DNA of 34,432 nt from Nitrosomonadales bacterium (GCA_016195965.1 JACPYR010000050.1:1-34432); one strand, 5' to 3'; shown: positions 15,812-26,030, counted from the first letter of the stretch. The notes: generated by a model not told the origin, from the sequence alone. Translations and numbers: made by a program.

Positions 15812-15867
15812 GGCGTCATCTCCTTGTGCATGGTTGGCATTACTTTTTCGTATTGCAATTTACAGCA

Positions 15868-15882
15868 GCAATTACAGTGCCA
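15868..15882 (-). promoter_or_regulatory. Sigma-54 promoter of the nafY operon
   Basis: The minus strand reads TGGCACT-GTAA-TTGC. Both elements are perfect at the key GG and GC positions with correct spacing. The transcript would begin near 15856, giving a leader of about 45 bases. Two NifA-type sites (15968-15983 and 16001-16016) lie about 86-134 bases upstream of the -24 element. Confidence 0.88.
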
Positions 15883-15967
15883 ACTCATAGATACATTGTC
15901 ACAAGAGCGGAATGTCGCGGCATATCTGCTCAACTGACCTACCCAACCGCTCCCCGATTCTGATTTT

Positions 15968-15983
15968 TGTCGTCTTCACCACA
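15968..15983. promoter_or_regulatory. NifA activator site shared by nafY and nifB (site 1)
   Basis: TGT-CGTCTTCACC-ACA is a perfect TGT-N10-ACA. It is 86 bases from the nafY -24 end and about 96 bases from the nifB -24 element, so it can serve either direction. Confidence 0.78.
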
Positions 15984-16000
15984 AGCGGATATGGATGTCA

Positions 16001-16016
16001 TGTGCTGTTTGTAACA
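16001..16016. promoter_or_regulatory. NifA activator site shared by nafY and nifB (site 2)
   Basis: TGT-GCTGTTTGTA-ACA is a second perfect TGT-N10-ACA, 33 bases from site 1 (about three helical turns, same face). An AT-rich stretch (16028-16072) between it and the nifB promoter could bend, for example by IHF, though I see no strict IHF consensus. Confidence 0.78.
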
Positions 16017-16078
16017 GCAAGCCTCATCGCAAATTAAATAACTTTAAAAAAACATCATATTGAAGAATTATTCTGCTC

Positions 16079-16094
16079 GGGCACGCTGCTTGCT
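16079..16094 (+). promoter_or_regulatory. Sigma-54 promoter of nifB operon
   Basis: The sequence is GGGCACG-CTGC-TTGCT, matching TGGCACG-N4-TTGCT with one mismatch at the first base and exact spacing. Transcription should start near 16105, about 25 bases before the nifB GTG. Confidence 0.87.
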
Positions 16095-16129
16095 GATAAC
16101 TATTTAAACCACACCATGGAGGAATTAAC

Positions 16130-17635
16130 GTGGAACTACCTGTTATCAATAACACTGCATCAGAAGCCACCAAAAGCGGCTGCTCAGCCAGTTCCTGTGG
16201 TTCGACCAACGACCAGATGGGACATCTGCCGGAGCACATCCGCGAGAAGGTGTTCAACCATCCCTGCTATTCGGAAGAAGCGCATCATTACTTCGCGCGT
16301 ATGCATGTGGCGGTGGCGCCCGCCTGCAACATCCAGTGCCATTACTGCAACCGCAAATACGATTGTGCCAACGAATCGCGCCCCGGCGTAGTTTCCGAAC
16401 TGCATCATCCGGAACAAGCCGTGAAAAAAGTGCTGGCCGTTGCCGCCACCATTCCGCAAATGACCGTGCTGGGCATTGCCGGGCCCGGCGATCCATTGGC
16501 GAACCCGGAGCGCACTTTCGCCACGTTCCGCTCGTTGGCAGAACAGGCGCCTGACATCAAGCTGTGCGTGTCCACCAATGGATTGTCTCTGCCCGATCAT
16601 ATCGATGAACTGGCCAAGCACAACATCGACCATGTCACCATCACCATCAACTGTGTCGATCCCGATGTGGGCGCAAAAATCTATCCGTGGATTTTCTGGA
16701 AGAACAAGCGCATCAAGGGTCGTGAAGGTGCAGCCATTCTGATCGAACAGCAGCAGAAGGGTCTGGAGATGCTGGTGGCGCGAGGCATCCTGGTCAAAGT
16801 GAATTCGGTAATGATTCCGGGTGTGAACGATGCGCATCTGGCGGAAGTATCCAGGACCGTCAAAGCCAAGGGTGCATTCCTGCACAACGTGATGCCGCTG
16901 ATTTCCGAAGCCGAACATGGCACGTTCTACGGCATGACTGGCCAGCGCGGCCCGACTCACGATGAATTGCAGAAGCTGCAGGACGAATGCTCCGGCGACA
17001 TGAACATGATGCGCCACTGTCGCCAGTGTCGTGCCGATGCGGTAGGGCTGTTGGGTGAAGATCGCGGCTCCGAGTTCACCATGGACAAGATCGAAGCAAT
17101 GGACATCAACTATCCCGAAGCGATGAAGATGCGCGCCGAGGTACATGCCGCCATCGCCGAAGAATTGGAAAGCAAACGCGTTGCCAAAGAAGCCAAAGTG
17201 CAATTGGTCAGCATCGAAGGCATCAAGGCCAAGCCGGAAACGCGCCCGGTATTGATGGCGATCGCCACCAAGGGCGGCGGCGTCATCAACGAACATTTCG
17301 GCCATGCCAGCGAGTTCCTGATCTACGAGGCTTCATCGGCTGGGGTACGTTTCATCGGCCACCGCAAGACCGTGGCCTATTGCGAAGGCGGCGACACTTG
17401 CGGCGATGGCGAAAGCGCATTGGACAAGAGTTTAAAAGTTCTGGCCGGTTGTGAAGTCGTGTTGTGCAGCAAAATCGGCTTTGAACCATGGGGACCGCTG
17501 GAAGCCGCCGGCATCCAACCCAATGGCGAGCATGCAATGGAAGCAATCGAAGACGCAATATTGGCGGTGTATGAAGAGATGCGCGTCGCGGGCAGACTGG
17601 AAGCGAAGCTGGATGAGCAGCAGAAGGCAGCTTGA
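16130..17635 (+). CDS. nifB: NifB, radical SAM FeMo-cofactor core synthase
   Basis: 501 residues. The radical SAM cluster motif CNIQCHYC (Cys66, Cys70, Cys73) follows the NifB-specific HPCYSEEAHHYFARMHVAVA segment. GIAGPGDPLANPE and the CRQCRADAVGLLGEDR cysteine cluster are also conserved. The C-terminal part (from about residue 375, MAIATKGGGVINEHFGHASE) is a NifX-type cofactor-binding domain, present in many proteobacterial NifB proteins. NifB fuses two 4Fe-4S clusters with a carbide to make NifB-co. The start is GTG at 16130 with GGAGG seven bases upstream; the ATG at 16116 is in another frame. It heads the operon that runs to draG, under sigma-54/NifA control. Confidence 0.97.
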   Translation: MELPVINNTASEATKSGCSASSCGSTNDQMGHLPEHIREKVFNHPCYSEEAHHYFARMHVAVAPACNIQCHYCNRKYDCANESRPGVVSELHHPEQAVKKVLAVAATIPQMTVLGIAGPGDPLANPERTFATFRSLAEQAPDIKLCVSTNGLSLPDHIDELAKHNIDHVTITINCVDPDVGAKIYPWIFWKNKRIKGREGAAILIEQQQKGLEMLVARGILVKVNSVMIPGVNDAHLAEVSRTVKAKGAFLHNVMPLISEAEHGTFYGMTGQRGPTHDELQKLQDECSGDMNMMRHCRQCRADAVGLLGEDRGSEFTMDKIEAMDINYPEAMKMRAEVHAAIAEELESKRVAKEAKVQLVSIEGIKAKPETRPVLMAIATKGGGVINEHFGHASEFLIYEASSAGVRFIGHRKTVAYCEGGDTCGDGESALDKSLKVLAGCEVVLCSKIGFEPWGPLEAAGIQPNGEHAMEAIEDAILAVYEEMRVAGRLEAKLDEQQKAA

Positions 17636-17651
17636 ATATGAAAAACATATT

Positions 17652-17726
17652 AGCCACAAGAGAACACAGAGATCACAGAGAAATTCAACTGCGGCCCTCT
17701 CTGTGTGCTCTGTGATTTCTGTGGCT
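17652..17726. repeat. CACAGAG-rich palindrome between nifB and the ferredoxin gene
   Basis: The left arm starts AGCCACA and contains CACAGAG twice (about 17652-17681). The right arm (about 17698-17726) is its near reverse complement, with TCTCTGTG, CTCTGTG and TTCTGTGGCT. An imperfect stem of close to 30 bp with a short loop can form. The same kind of CACAGAGAACACAGAG element is dispersed in many proteobacterial genomes. It fills most of the 124-base nifB-fdx gap and may act on mRNA stability or partial termination. Confidence 0.75.
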
Positions 17727-17759
17727 GGTTTTAGGTTTAGTAAATAAGGAAACTTCATC

Positions 17760-18050
17760 ATGGCTCTTGAAATCATCGAATCCTGCGTCAACTGCTGGGC
17801 ATGTGAACCGCTGTGCCCCAATCAGGCGATTTATGAAGCCAAGCCGCACTTCCTGATTAACCCGGACAAATGCAACGAGTGCGCGGGCGATTTTGCTGAC
17901 TCCCAATGCGCAACCATTTGCCCGATCGAAGGCGCGATCCTCAACGCCGATGGCGAAGCGCTGAATCCGCCCGGCTCGCTCACCGGCATCCCGCCGGAAA
18001 AGTTTGCCGAGCTGCAGGCTGCACAACAGGCTGCGCGGCACGGTGCTTGA
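17760..18050 (+). CDS. Two-cluster 4Fe-4S ferredoxin, nif type
   Basis: 96 residues. Cluster motifs are CVNCWACEPLCP near the N-terminus and CNECAGDFADSQCATICP, where the second motif has the longer C-x2-C-x8-C-x3-C spacing seen in YfhL/FdxN-like nif ferredoxins. Genes of this kind commonly follow nifB, where they supply electrons or clusters for NifB-co synthesis or feed nitrogenase. AAGGAA lies upstream of the ATG. It is seven bases before nifO. The family is secure; which of the fdxN-like names applies is not. Confidence 0.92.
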   Translation: MALEIIESCVNCWACEPLCPNQAIYEAKPHFLINPDKCNECAGDFADSQCATICPIEGAILNADGEALNPPGSLTGIPPEKFAELQAAQQAARHGA

Positions 18051-18057
18051 CAACATC

Positions 18058-18491
18058 ATGGCCAGCGTTATTTTTTATGAAAGACCCGGTTGCGGCAACA
18101 ACACCAGGCAGAAAGTGCGGCTGGCCGCATCCGGCCATACTGTGCTGGCAAAAAATCTGCTCAAGGAAAAGTGGACTGCTGAACGGCTGCGTGCTTTCTT
18201 TGGCGATCTGCCGGTGGTGCAATGGTTCAATCAAAGCGCACCCAAGGTTAAATCCGGCGAAGTCGATCCAGCAGTATTGGATGCTGAAAGCGCGCTGGAA
18301 CAGATGTTGGCCGAGCCGCTGCTGATCCGCCGTCCGCTGATGGAAGTGAATGGTATACGCCGCGTCGGATTTGACGCCGAGGCAGTGCGTGCATGGATCG
18401 GACTAAACGACGAAAAACCCAATCATGATCTGGAAAAATGTCCGAAACACCATCAGGCCCTGCCCTGCCCGTCACCAGAAACAGTTCCATA

Positions 18492-18492
<1 letters not shown>
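18058..18492 (+). CDS. nifO: NifO, ArsC/Spx-fold nitrogenase-associated protein
   Basis: 144 residues. The ArsC-like thioredoxin fold starts ASVIFYERPGCGNNTRQKVR, the pattern of the nitrogenase-associated NifO family, where the arsenate reductase catalytic cysteine loop is altered to GCGNN. Further blocks are LIRRPLMEVNGIRRVGFDAE and VRAWIGL. NifO is reported to influence molybdenum allocation between nitrogenase and nitrate reductase; its chemistry is unknown. The ribosome site is weak. The stop overlaps the next ATG (TAATG). The last 25 residues are proline-rich and probably unstructured. Confidence 0.88.
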
Positions 18493-20043
<1,551 letters not shown>

Positions 20044-20077
20044 CATTTTTCACAACCTAAACTTATAAGGAATAACC

Positions 20078-20437
20078 ATGCCCAACATCACTTTCTCCAG
20101 CCCGCTTCACAAGGACAAGACCGTATATGCGGTTGCGGGCAGCCACACCATGACCGTGCTGACACTGGCCAGGGAAAACCACATCCCCATCGATTTCGGT
20201 TGCGAGAACGGCGAATGCTCGACTTGTCTGGTGAAGATCACCAACCTTTCCAACAAGGGACCGATGGCAGGCCCGCTGACCGACCGCGAGATCAAAGTAC
20301 TCAAGGAATCCGGCAAGATCACACAGGCACAGGTCGACGCAATGAAAGTAAACGATGTGGTCACGACCGAATGGCGCTTGGCCTGCCAGATGGTGCTGCG
20401 CGATGAAGATCTGTTGATCGAGTATCCCAGCAAATAG
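20078..20437 (+). CDS. FeSII (Shethna protein II)-like 2Fe-2S ferredoxin
   Basis: 119 residues. Ligands are Cys42, Cys47, Cys50 (GCENGECSTC) and Cys103 (WRLACQ). The opening ITFSSPLHKDKTVYAVAG, the long insertion LTDREIKVLKESGKI between the third and fourth cysteines, and the ending RDEDLLIEY all resemble the Azotobacter FeSII (Shethna) protein, which is about the same length. FeSII binds nitrogenase under oxygen stress and holds it in an inactive protected complex. This is recognition from memory, not a search. It is the second 2Fe-2S ferredoxin in the operon. AAGGAA lies upstream of the ATG. Confidence 0.85.
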   Translation: MPNITFSSPLHKDKTVYAVAGSHTMTVLTLARENHIPIDFGCENGECSTCLVKITNLSNKGPMAGPLTDREIKVLKESGKITQAQVDAMKVNDVVTTEWRLACQMVLRDEDLLIEYPSK

Positions 20438-20446
20438 GCAACCATC

Positions 20447-21082
20447 ATGCAGTCCCATGTGATGCTTCCGCAGCAAGAAGCCCCTCTCTCCAACTCTCTC
20501 CCGCAAGCGGGAGAAAGGACAAACGTGAAAGGCAACCTTCGATTATTGGGACTGTATGCGGAACTGATGACGCACGCGGCGGACCTGCCGAACGACGAAC
20601 TGTTCGCGCAGATGATCGCTAGCCAGACGGCTGGAGCAGGTGCATTGCCGTCCGGCCTTGGATTAAACCAGATGGAATTCTCCGCGCTGCTGGCGCGTCA
20701 CTTTCCCGGCATCGAATTGCGCACTCGTTGTGCGGAAATCATCGCCGACCCGCGCGCGCTGGAACGCGACGATATGCTCGCGCTGCTGGTCGAGCACCGT
20801 GCCGACAAAGACATGTCGGAGTTATGGATGGCACAGATCGTCACCGCCGCCTGCATGGCCAGCGACCACCTGTGGCAAGACCTCGGGCTGTGGTCGCGCG
20901 ATTACCTCAGCCGCTTGATGATGCAGAATTTTCCTTCCCTCGCAGCGAAGAATGTACATGACATGAAATGGAAGAAATTTCTCTACAAGCAATTGTGCGA
21001 ACGCGAAGGTATCAACGCCTGCCGTGCGCCTTCATGCGAATATTGTGTGGATTATTTGAAGTGTTTCGGGCCGGAGGATTGA
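20447..21082 (+). CDS. nifQ: NifQ, molybdenum donor for FeMo-cofactor
   Basis: 211 residues from the first ATG. The C-terminal NifQ signature CRAPSCEYCVDYLKC (C-x4-C-x2-C-x5-C) is present, as is the helical body (LGLNQMEFSALLARHFPG, ELWMAQIVTAACMASDHLWQ). NifQ carries a Mo-Fe-S cluster and delivers Mo to NifEN/NifH. The start is ambiguous: ATG 20447 would translate the repeat at 20478-20522 as a tail, while GTG 20525 (AAAGGA five bases upstream) gives 185 residues and begins just before conserved sequence (LRLLGLYAELM). The GTG start would use a ribosome site provided by the repeat itself. The stop overlaps the draG start region. Confidence 0.93.
   Translation: MQSHVMLPQQEAPLSNSLPQAGERTNVKGNLRLLGLYAELMTHAADLPNDELFAQMIASQTAGAGALPSGLGLNQMEFSALLARHFPGIELRTRCAEIIADPRALERDDMLALLVEHRADKDMSELWMAQIVTAACMASDHLWQDLGLWSRDYLSRLMMQNFPSLAAKNVHDMKWKKFLYKQLCEREGINACRAPSCEYCVDYLKCFGPED
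20478..20522. repeat. Palindromic repeat, copy 3 (at the nifQ start)
   Basis: It contains the perfect hairpin TCTCCCGC-AA-GCGGGAGA (20497-20514) after CCCCTCTCTCCAACTC. It belongs to the same repeat family as 643-690 and 7643-7715. It lies between the two possible starts of nifQ and ends in AAAGGA, a usable ribosome site. Confidence 0.75.
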
Positions 21083-21978
21083 TACAACTCTACCGTAATG
21101 ACCGCGCTATCGCCGCCTACCTCGGCCTCGCCATCGGCGATGCGCTGGGCGCAACGGTGGAATTCATGACGCCGCGCGAAATTGCGGCGCAGTATGGGGT
21201 ACATGACACGTTGCGAGGCGGCGGCTGGCTGCGCCTCAAACCGGGACAAGTTACCGACGACACCACCATGTCGCTCGCGTTAGGCTGTTCCATCCTCGCG
21301 CAAAGAAAAGTGGATGCACTCTCGGCAGCTCATGCCTTCGACGCATGGATGCGCGGCAAGCCTGTGGATATCGGCAATACCGTGCGGCGCAACCTGCTGC
21401 AATTCCGTAAGACCGGCAATCCCGAAGCACCCTATTCGGACCACGATGCTGGCAACGGCGCGGCGATGCGCGTGCTGCCCATCGCACTTGCCACGCTCGG
21501 CCAGCCGGAAGAAACAGTGCGCGCCGCCAGCCGTGCACAAGCCCATGTCACCCATAACAGCACACTTTCGGATGCCGCCTGCGAATGCCTGGTGTTCATG
21601 GTGCAGGACGCACTGCTCGGCGCAGACAAGAACCACCTGCTGCACCAGTACGCCCACCCTCTCGTCGCACAACATCCCGAATTCAAATTCCGCGCAGTAC
21701 GCCAGAGCAGCAATCCCAGCGGCTATGTGGTTGATACTATCCAGGCTGTCTTTCAGTCCTTTTTCGATACCGATGATTTTCGCGGCTGCTTGATCGATGT
21801 AGTCAACCGGGGCGGCGATGCCGACACCACCGGCGCGATTGCGGGAATGCTGGCAGGAGCGGCGTATGGACTAAAAGGAATACCAGCCGGTTGGCTGACC
21901 ACGCTGAATAACGATACCCGTCATGCCTGCAAAACACAAGCCAAAGCACTATTCGAACTGGGGCTTACCCTACAGTAG
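21079..21978 (+). CDS. draG: DraG, ADP-ribosyl-dinitrogenase reductase hydrolase
   Basis: 299 residues from the chosen start. It is a manganese-dependent ADP-ribosylglycohydrolase: AAYLGLAIGDALGATVEFMT, VTDDTTMSLALG, DAGNGAAMRVLPIA and RGGDADTTGAIAGMLAGAAY hold the expected Asp/Thr metal ligands and substrate loop. DraG removes ADP-ribose from NifH to reactivate nitrogenase. The start is uncertain: TTG 21079 overlaps the nifQ TGA (TTGA) but GGAGG is only one base away; GTG 21061 is the alternative; no ATG fits. Translational coupling to nifQ is likely. The partner transferase DraT is not in this window. The gene is last in the nifB operon and converges on ureG. Confidence 0.92.
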   Translation: MIQLYRNDRAIAAYLGLAIGDALGATVEFMTPREIAAQYGVHDTLRGGGWLRLKPGQVTDDTTMSLALGCSILAQRKVDALSAAHAFDAWMRGKPVDIGNTVRRNLLQFRKTGNPEAPYSDHDAGNGAAMRVLPIALATLGQPEETVRAASRAQAHVTHNSTLSDAACECLVFMVQDALLGADKNHLLHQYAHPLVAQHPEFKFRAVRQSSNPSGYVVDTIQAVFQSFFDTDDFRGCLIDVVNRGGDADTTGAIAGMLAGAAYGLKGIPAGWLTTLNNDTRHACKTQAKALFELGLTLQ

Positions 21979-22175
21979 CTGGAGTATTTTTCTATCCCTT
22001 TTCATTTGTCGCTACAATTTCGATTTGAAATAATGAAGGGCATCATTTTGTTACACGTTGGTCACAATCTTAATAGAAGAAACACCGAAGATCAGAGTCG
22101 CCAAGGTTATTGATTTCAAGGATGGCCACTACTTTGTGTTCCCTAACCACACACGCCTGGCCTTTCCAGAGCAGC

Positions 22176-22793
22176 TTACAGACTTTTCATCAACCCCTGC
22201 GTCTCAATAAACCGAACGATATCTTCCACTCCTTGATTGGTTTTAAGATTGCTGAACAGGAATGGTCGATCCCCGCGCATGCGCTTGGCATCGCGCGCCA
22301 TCACTTCCAGCGAAGCGCCAACATAAGGCGCGAGGTCAATCTTGTTGATGATCAGCAAATCTGACTTGGTGATGCCGGGGCCGCCTTTGCGCGGAATTTT
22401 TTCTCCTGCGGATACGTCGATCACATACAACGTCAGATCGGAAAGCTCCGGGCTAAAAGTCGCGGCAAGATTATCACCACCGCTTTCGATAAAGATGATA
22501 TCGAGACCTTCAAAGCGGCGACCGAGTTGATCCACAGCCTCCAGGTTCATGGATGCGTCCTCGCGGATGGCGGTATGAGGACAGCCGCCAGTTTCTACAC
22601 CGATAATGCGCTCCGGCTCCAACGCCTCGTTTCGAGTCAGAAATTCGGCATCTTCCTTGGTGTAAATGTCATTGGTAACGACGGCTATGTTGTAAACGTC
22701 GCGCAGTCGACGGCATAGAGCAAGCGTCAGGGCAGTCTTACCCGAGCCGACTGGGCCTCCGATACCAACACGAAGAGTTTCTTTTTCATTCAT
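22176..22793 (-). CDS. ureG: UreG, GTPase for urease nickel insertion
   Basis: 205 residues. The P-loop is [23 protein letters not shown], the metal-binding CPH motif in [34 protein letters not shown] and [11 protein letters not shown] are all typical UreG. It uses GTP to drive nickel insertion into urease with UreE, UreF and UreD. The start is the second ATG (22793), which has AAGGAG six bases upstream; the ATG at 22808 is closer to the ribosome site and adds non-conserved residues. It is last of the urease operon, 24 bases after ureF. Confidence 0.96.
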   Translation of the reverse strand: MNEKETLRVGIGGPVGSGKTALTLALCRRLRDVYNIAVVTNDIYTKEDAEFLTRNEALEPERIIGVETGGCPHTAIREDASMNLEAVDQLGRRFEGLDIIFIESGGDNLAATFSPELSDLTLYVIDVSAGEKIPRKGGPGITKSDLLIINKIDLAPYVGASLEVMARDAKRMRGDRPFLFSNLKTNQGVEDIVRFIETQGLMKSL

Positions 22794-22817
22794 ACAATGC
22801 TCCTTCAAAAAATCGCT

Positions 22818-23501
22818 TCAGGACCTGAATAGACGGCTGTACTGGGTTTCATGGCGGCATCCGGCCAAAGCAAGCCCTGGCGCAAAATTACTGATTTCAT
22901 CATCATTCAGGAAACAGGCGGTCTCTACCAAGCCGGGCAGGCGGCTCCCCAAAGAGAACAACATACGCTGTCCATCCGTTTGACCGAGAGGGATGATTTT
23001 CATGGCGGCGCCGACCTGATTTTCCAACCATGACCACGCATAAGCCTGTACCGCAGCAGCGACCGGAATGTTCCAGATGGCAACCGCACAGGCGTAAGCA
23101 GCAGGAAAGCTGATTGGAGAAAGTATCTGAATGCGCTTCAGATGAAGCGGGCTATCTTCGTGTATCGATTCCAGCAAGCGACACAGGGAATAGCCCATTT
23201 GCAGCGTCTCAGCGTGCGATTCCGCAGTCTCCCGTCCGGCGCAAAATAATTCATTCCAATGCCGGATCAGCGCGTGGTCTTCCGCCTGCCAAGCGTGATA
23301 CATCCGCCACAATACGGGAAGCTCGAAACTGCACAGCGAATATTCCAATACATCGCCGATCCAGAGTTCTGCACTGGCGGCATCATGCACAGTACCGTCC
23401 TCAACAGCCCATTCCAATCCCTGAGAATAGCTGTACGCCCCTACCGGAAGCATGGGGCTGGCGAGTTGCAGCAATTTTACGAGGGCAACTGAATCAATCA
23501 T
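22818..23501 (-). CDS. ureF: UreF, urease accessory protein
   Basis: 227 residues, all-helical, usual length. Conserved UreF blocks are [20 protein letters not shown] near the N-terminus, [20 protein letters not shown] and [20 protein letters not shown]. It forms the UreD-UreF-UreG activation complex on apo-urease and controls UreG GTPase. The ATG overlaps the ureE stop by eight bases. Confidence 0.95.
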   Translation of the reverse strand: MIDSVALVKLLQLASPMLPVGAYSYSQGLEWAVEDGTVHDAASAELWIGDVLEYSLCSFELPVLWRMYHAWQAEDHALIRHWNELFCAGRETAESHAETLQMGYSLCRLLESIHEDSPLHLKRIQILSPISFPAAYACAVAIWNIPVAAAVQAYAWSWLENQVGAAMKIIPLGQTDGQRMLFSLGSRLPGLVETACFLNDDEISNFAPGLALAGCRHETQYSRLFRS

Positions 23502-23991
23502 GTGACATCATCGAACGCAAAGGAGGACGTATCGATGCAGCCGGGTCATCATCGTGATGATGGCGATGACCGCCGCCATAAGCACCGGCTTCCGGCTCGA
23601 AAGACGCATTCTGATTTTCGACATGCACGCCCAAGCCGACCAACATTTCCATCAACACGTGATCTTGCTCCAGCCGCAGCCACCCTTCGCCGATTTGCAG
23701 CGGCACATGACGATTGCCCAGATGATAGGCTGCACGCATAAGCTGGATCGGCGTGTCTGCCGTAACCCGCATGACAGGCTCGTCTGCTGCCACCACCTGC
23801 ACGATGCGTCCGTCGCTGGCACGCAATCGGTCGCCGCCGCGCAGGATGGTGCCACGCTCCAGGAACAGCACGACCTCTTCACCGGATTCCAGCTGCACGC
23901 GCAGTCGACTTTTCTGGCGGCGATCGAAAGGCAGGATCAGCCGGTCGCTAAACTGATCGCCAGAAATGAGTCGTTCGGTTATGTGCAGCAT
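23494..23991 (-). CDS. ureE: UreE, urease nickel metallochaperone
   Basis: 165 residues. The N-terminal peptide-binding domain ([37 protein letters not shown]) is followed by the metal-binding domain ([13 protein letters not shown]), with the nickel-binding histidine in GNRH. The C-terminal tail carries a histidine cluster ([10 protein letters not shown]) that can hold extra nickel. Its start shares one base with the ureC stop (TGATG). Confidence 0.95.
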   Translation of the reverse strand: MLHITERLISGDQFSDRLILPFDRRQKSRLRVQLESGEEVVLFLERGTILRGGDRLRASDGRIVQVVAADEPVMRVTADTPIQLMRAAYHLGNRHVPLQIGEGWLRLEQDHVLMEMLVGLGVHVENQNASFEPEAGAYGGGHRHHHDDDPAASIRPPLRSMMSHD

Positions 23992-25694
23992 CAGAATAAA
24001 AAATAGCGTTGCGCCATCGGCAGCGAAGTGGCCGGTTCACACATCAATAGTTGACCATCCGCATGTACCAGATAAGTCTCGGGATCAACCGTGATCTCAG
24101 GCGCGTAGTCATTATGCACCATATCCTTCTTGCCGAGGTTGCGGGTGTTCTTCACCACCGACAATGTTTTTTTCAGATCCAACGCCTGCACTTGCGGATT
24201 ATCAAGCGCGGCCTTTGAAACAAAGGTCAGCGAAGTGGCATGCAGCGCCCCGCCAAATGCACCGAACATCGGGCGGTAATGCACCGGCTGTGGCGTGGGA
24301 ATAGAGGCATTGGCATCGCCCATGGCAGCGGCAGCAACCATGCCGCCTTTAAGAATCAAGCTGGGCTTTACCCCAAAAAAGGCCGGTTTCCACAGCACCA
24401 GATCAGCCAACTTGCCGATTTCCACGCTGCCAACTTCGTGGGAAATGCCATGCGCTTTCGCCGGGTTGATGGTGTATTTTGCAATGTAGCGTTTGGCACG
24501 AAAGTTATCGTTGCGAGCTCCGTCTCCCGGCAGCGCGCCGCGCTGTTGCTTCATCTTGTGTGCGGTTTGCCAACAGCGCAGGATGACTTCTCCCACGCGC
24601 CCCATGGCTTGAGAATCGCTGGAAAACATGCTGAGTGCGCCCAGATCATGAAGGATATCTTCGGCAGCGATAGTCTCGCGTCGAATGCGGCTTTCCGCGA
24701 ATGCCACATCTTCTGCGATGGCTGGATCGAGATGGTGGCAGACCATCAGCATGTCCAGATGCTCATCTATTGTGTTGATGGTGTAAGGGCGCGTTGGATT
24801 GGTGGAGGATGGCAACACATTGGGCAATCCCGCCAGCTTGACGATGTCGGGCGCATGACCGCCGCCCGCGCCTTCGGTGTGGTAGGTGTGGATGGTGCGT
24901 CCCTTGAAAGCGGCGGCTGTCGTTTCTACAAATCCTGATTCGTTCAGCGTATCGGTGTGTATCGCCACCTGCACATCATACCGGTCTGCCACTGACAGGC
25001 AGTTGTCGATCGCTGCCGGAGTGGTGCCCCAATCTTCATGCAGCTTCAAGCCAATGGCACCCGCTTCGATCTGTTCGACCAACGGATCAGGCAGGGAAAC
25101 ATTACCCTTGCCGAGAAAACCCATATTCATGGGGAACGCATCGGCCGCCTGCAACATGCGGTGGATATGCCACGGACCAGGCGTACAGGTGGTCGCAAAC
25201 GTTCCAGTTGCAGGGCCAGTACCGCCGCCTATCATGGTGGTCACGCCCGACATAAGCGCTTCTTCTATTTGCTGAGGGCAAATGAAGTGGATGTGCGTGT
25301 CGACACCACCAGCAGTAACGATCATCCCTTCTCCCGCGATGATTTCCGTCCCCCCGCCGATCGAGATGGTCACGCCGGGCTGGATGTCGGGATTGCCCGC
25401 CTTGCCGATGGCAGAAATGCGCCCCCCCTTGATGCCGATGTCTGCCTTAACGATGCCCCAATGATCCAAGATCAGCGCGTTGGTGATCACGGTGTCGGCT
25501 ACCTCGGCGGAGATTTTCTGCCCTTGCCCCATGCCATCGCGGATTACCTTGCCGCCGCCGAATTTCACTTCCTCGCCATAAATAGCGAAATCTCGTTCGA
25601 CTTCGATGAAGAGATCGGTATCCGCCAGGCGCACCCGATCACCGACAGTGGGGCCGAACATTTCTGCATAAGCGCGACGCGAAATTGTACTCAT
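23991..25694 (-). CDS. ureC: UreC, urease alpha (catalytic) subunit
   Basis: 567 residues, standard length. Nickel ligands and catalytic parts are present: [14 protein letters not shown], the carbamylated lysine in [41 protein letters not shown], and the flap histidine in VCHHLDP. It hydrolyses urea to ammonia and carbamate in the cytoplasm. The ATG at 25694 has AAGGAG nine bases upstream; an in-frame start further upstream (25772) would run into ureB and is rejected. Confidence 0.97.
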   Translation of the reverse strand: MSTISRRAYAEMFGPTVGDRVRLADTDLFIEVERDFAIYGEEVKFGGGKVIRDGMGQGQKISAEVADTVITNALILDHWGIVKADIGIKGGRISAIGKAGNPDIQPGVTISIGGGTEIIAGEGMIVTAGGVDTHIHFICPQQIEEALMSGVTTMIGGGTGPATGTFATTCTPGPWHIHRMLQAADAFPMNMGFLGKGNVSLPDPLVEQIEAGAIGLKLHEDWGTTPAAIDNCLSVADRYDVQVAIHTDTLNESGFVETTAAAFKGRTIHTYHTEGAGGGHAPDIVKLAGLPNVLPSSTNPTRPYTINTIDEHLDMLMVCHHLDPAIAEDVAFAESRIRRETIAAEDILHDLGALSMFSSDSQAMGRVGEVILRCWQTAHKMKQQRGALPGDGARNDNFRAKRYIAKYTINPAKAHGISHEVGSVEIGKLADLVLWKPAFFGVKPSLILKGGMVAAAAMGDANASIPTPQPVHYRPMFGAFGGALHATSLTFVSKAALDNPQVQALDLKKTLSVVKNTRNLGKKDMVHNDYAPEITVDPETYLVHADGQLLMCEPATSLPMAQRYFLF

Positions 25695-25707
25695 CCGTAA
25701 ATACTCC

Positions 25708-26019
25708 TTAGTTAAGCGCGCCTTGTACCAAACCACGAAAACCAAATACCCTGCGGCTTCCGGCGTAATCAACTAAATTTACCGTACGGCTTTGTCCTGG
25801 TTCAAAACGAACGGCGGTACCGCTGGCAATATCAAGCCTCATGCCTCGCGTAGCGGCCCGGTCAAAATCAAGCGCGGCATTGGTTTCAGCAAAATGGTAA
25901 TGGGAGCCAACCTGAATAGGGCGATCGCCTGTGTTAGAAACAACAAGACTCAAAGAGCGACGACCAACATTCAGTTTAATGTCGCCATCATCAACAACAA
26001 GAATTTCGCCGGGAATCAT
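25708..26019 (-). CDS. ureB: UreB, urease beta subunit
   Basis: 103 residues, the normal size for a separate beta chain. It opens [20 protein letters not shown] and contains [20 protein letters not shown] and [18 protein letters not shown]. It is a structural subunit of urease. The ATG at 26019 has AAGGGA upstream; a longer frame to 26100 overlaps ureJ and is not conserved. Confidence 0.95.
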   Translation of the reverse strand: MIPGEILVVDDGDIKLNVGRRSLSLVVSNTGDRPIQVGSHYHFAETNAALDFDRAATRGMRLDIASGTAVRFEPGQSRTVNLVDYAGSRRVFGFRGLVQGALN

Positions 26020-26030
26020 GTCTGTTTCCC

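Noticed and set aside
16184..17305. 373-codon minus-strand frame over nifB
   Set aside because: It is a shadow of nifB codon usage; the nifB reading is conserved across its whole length, including the radical SAM motif.
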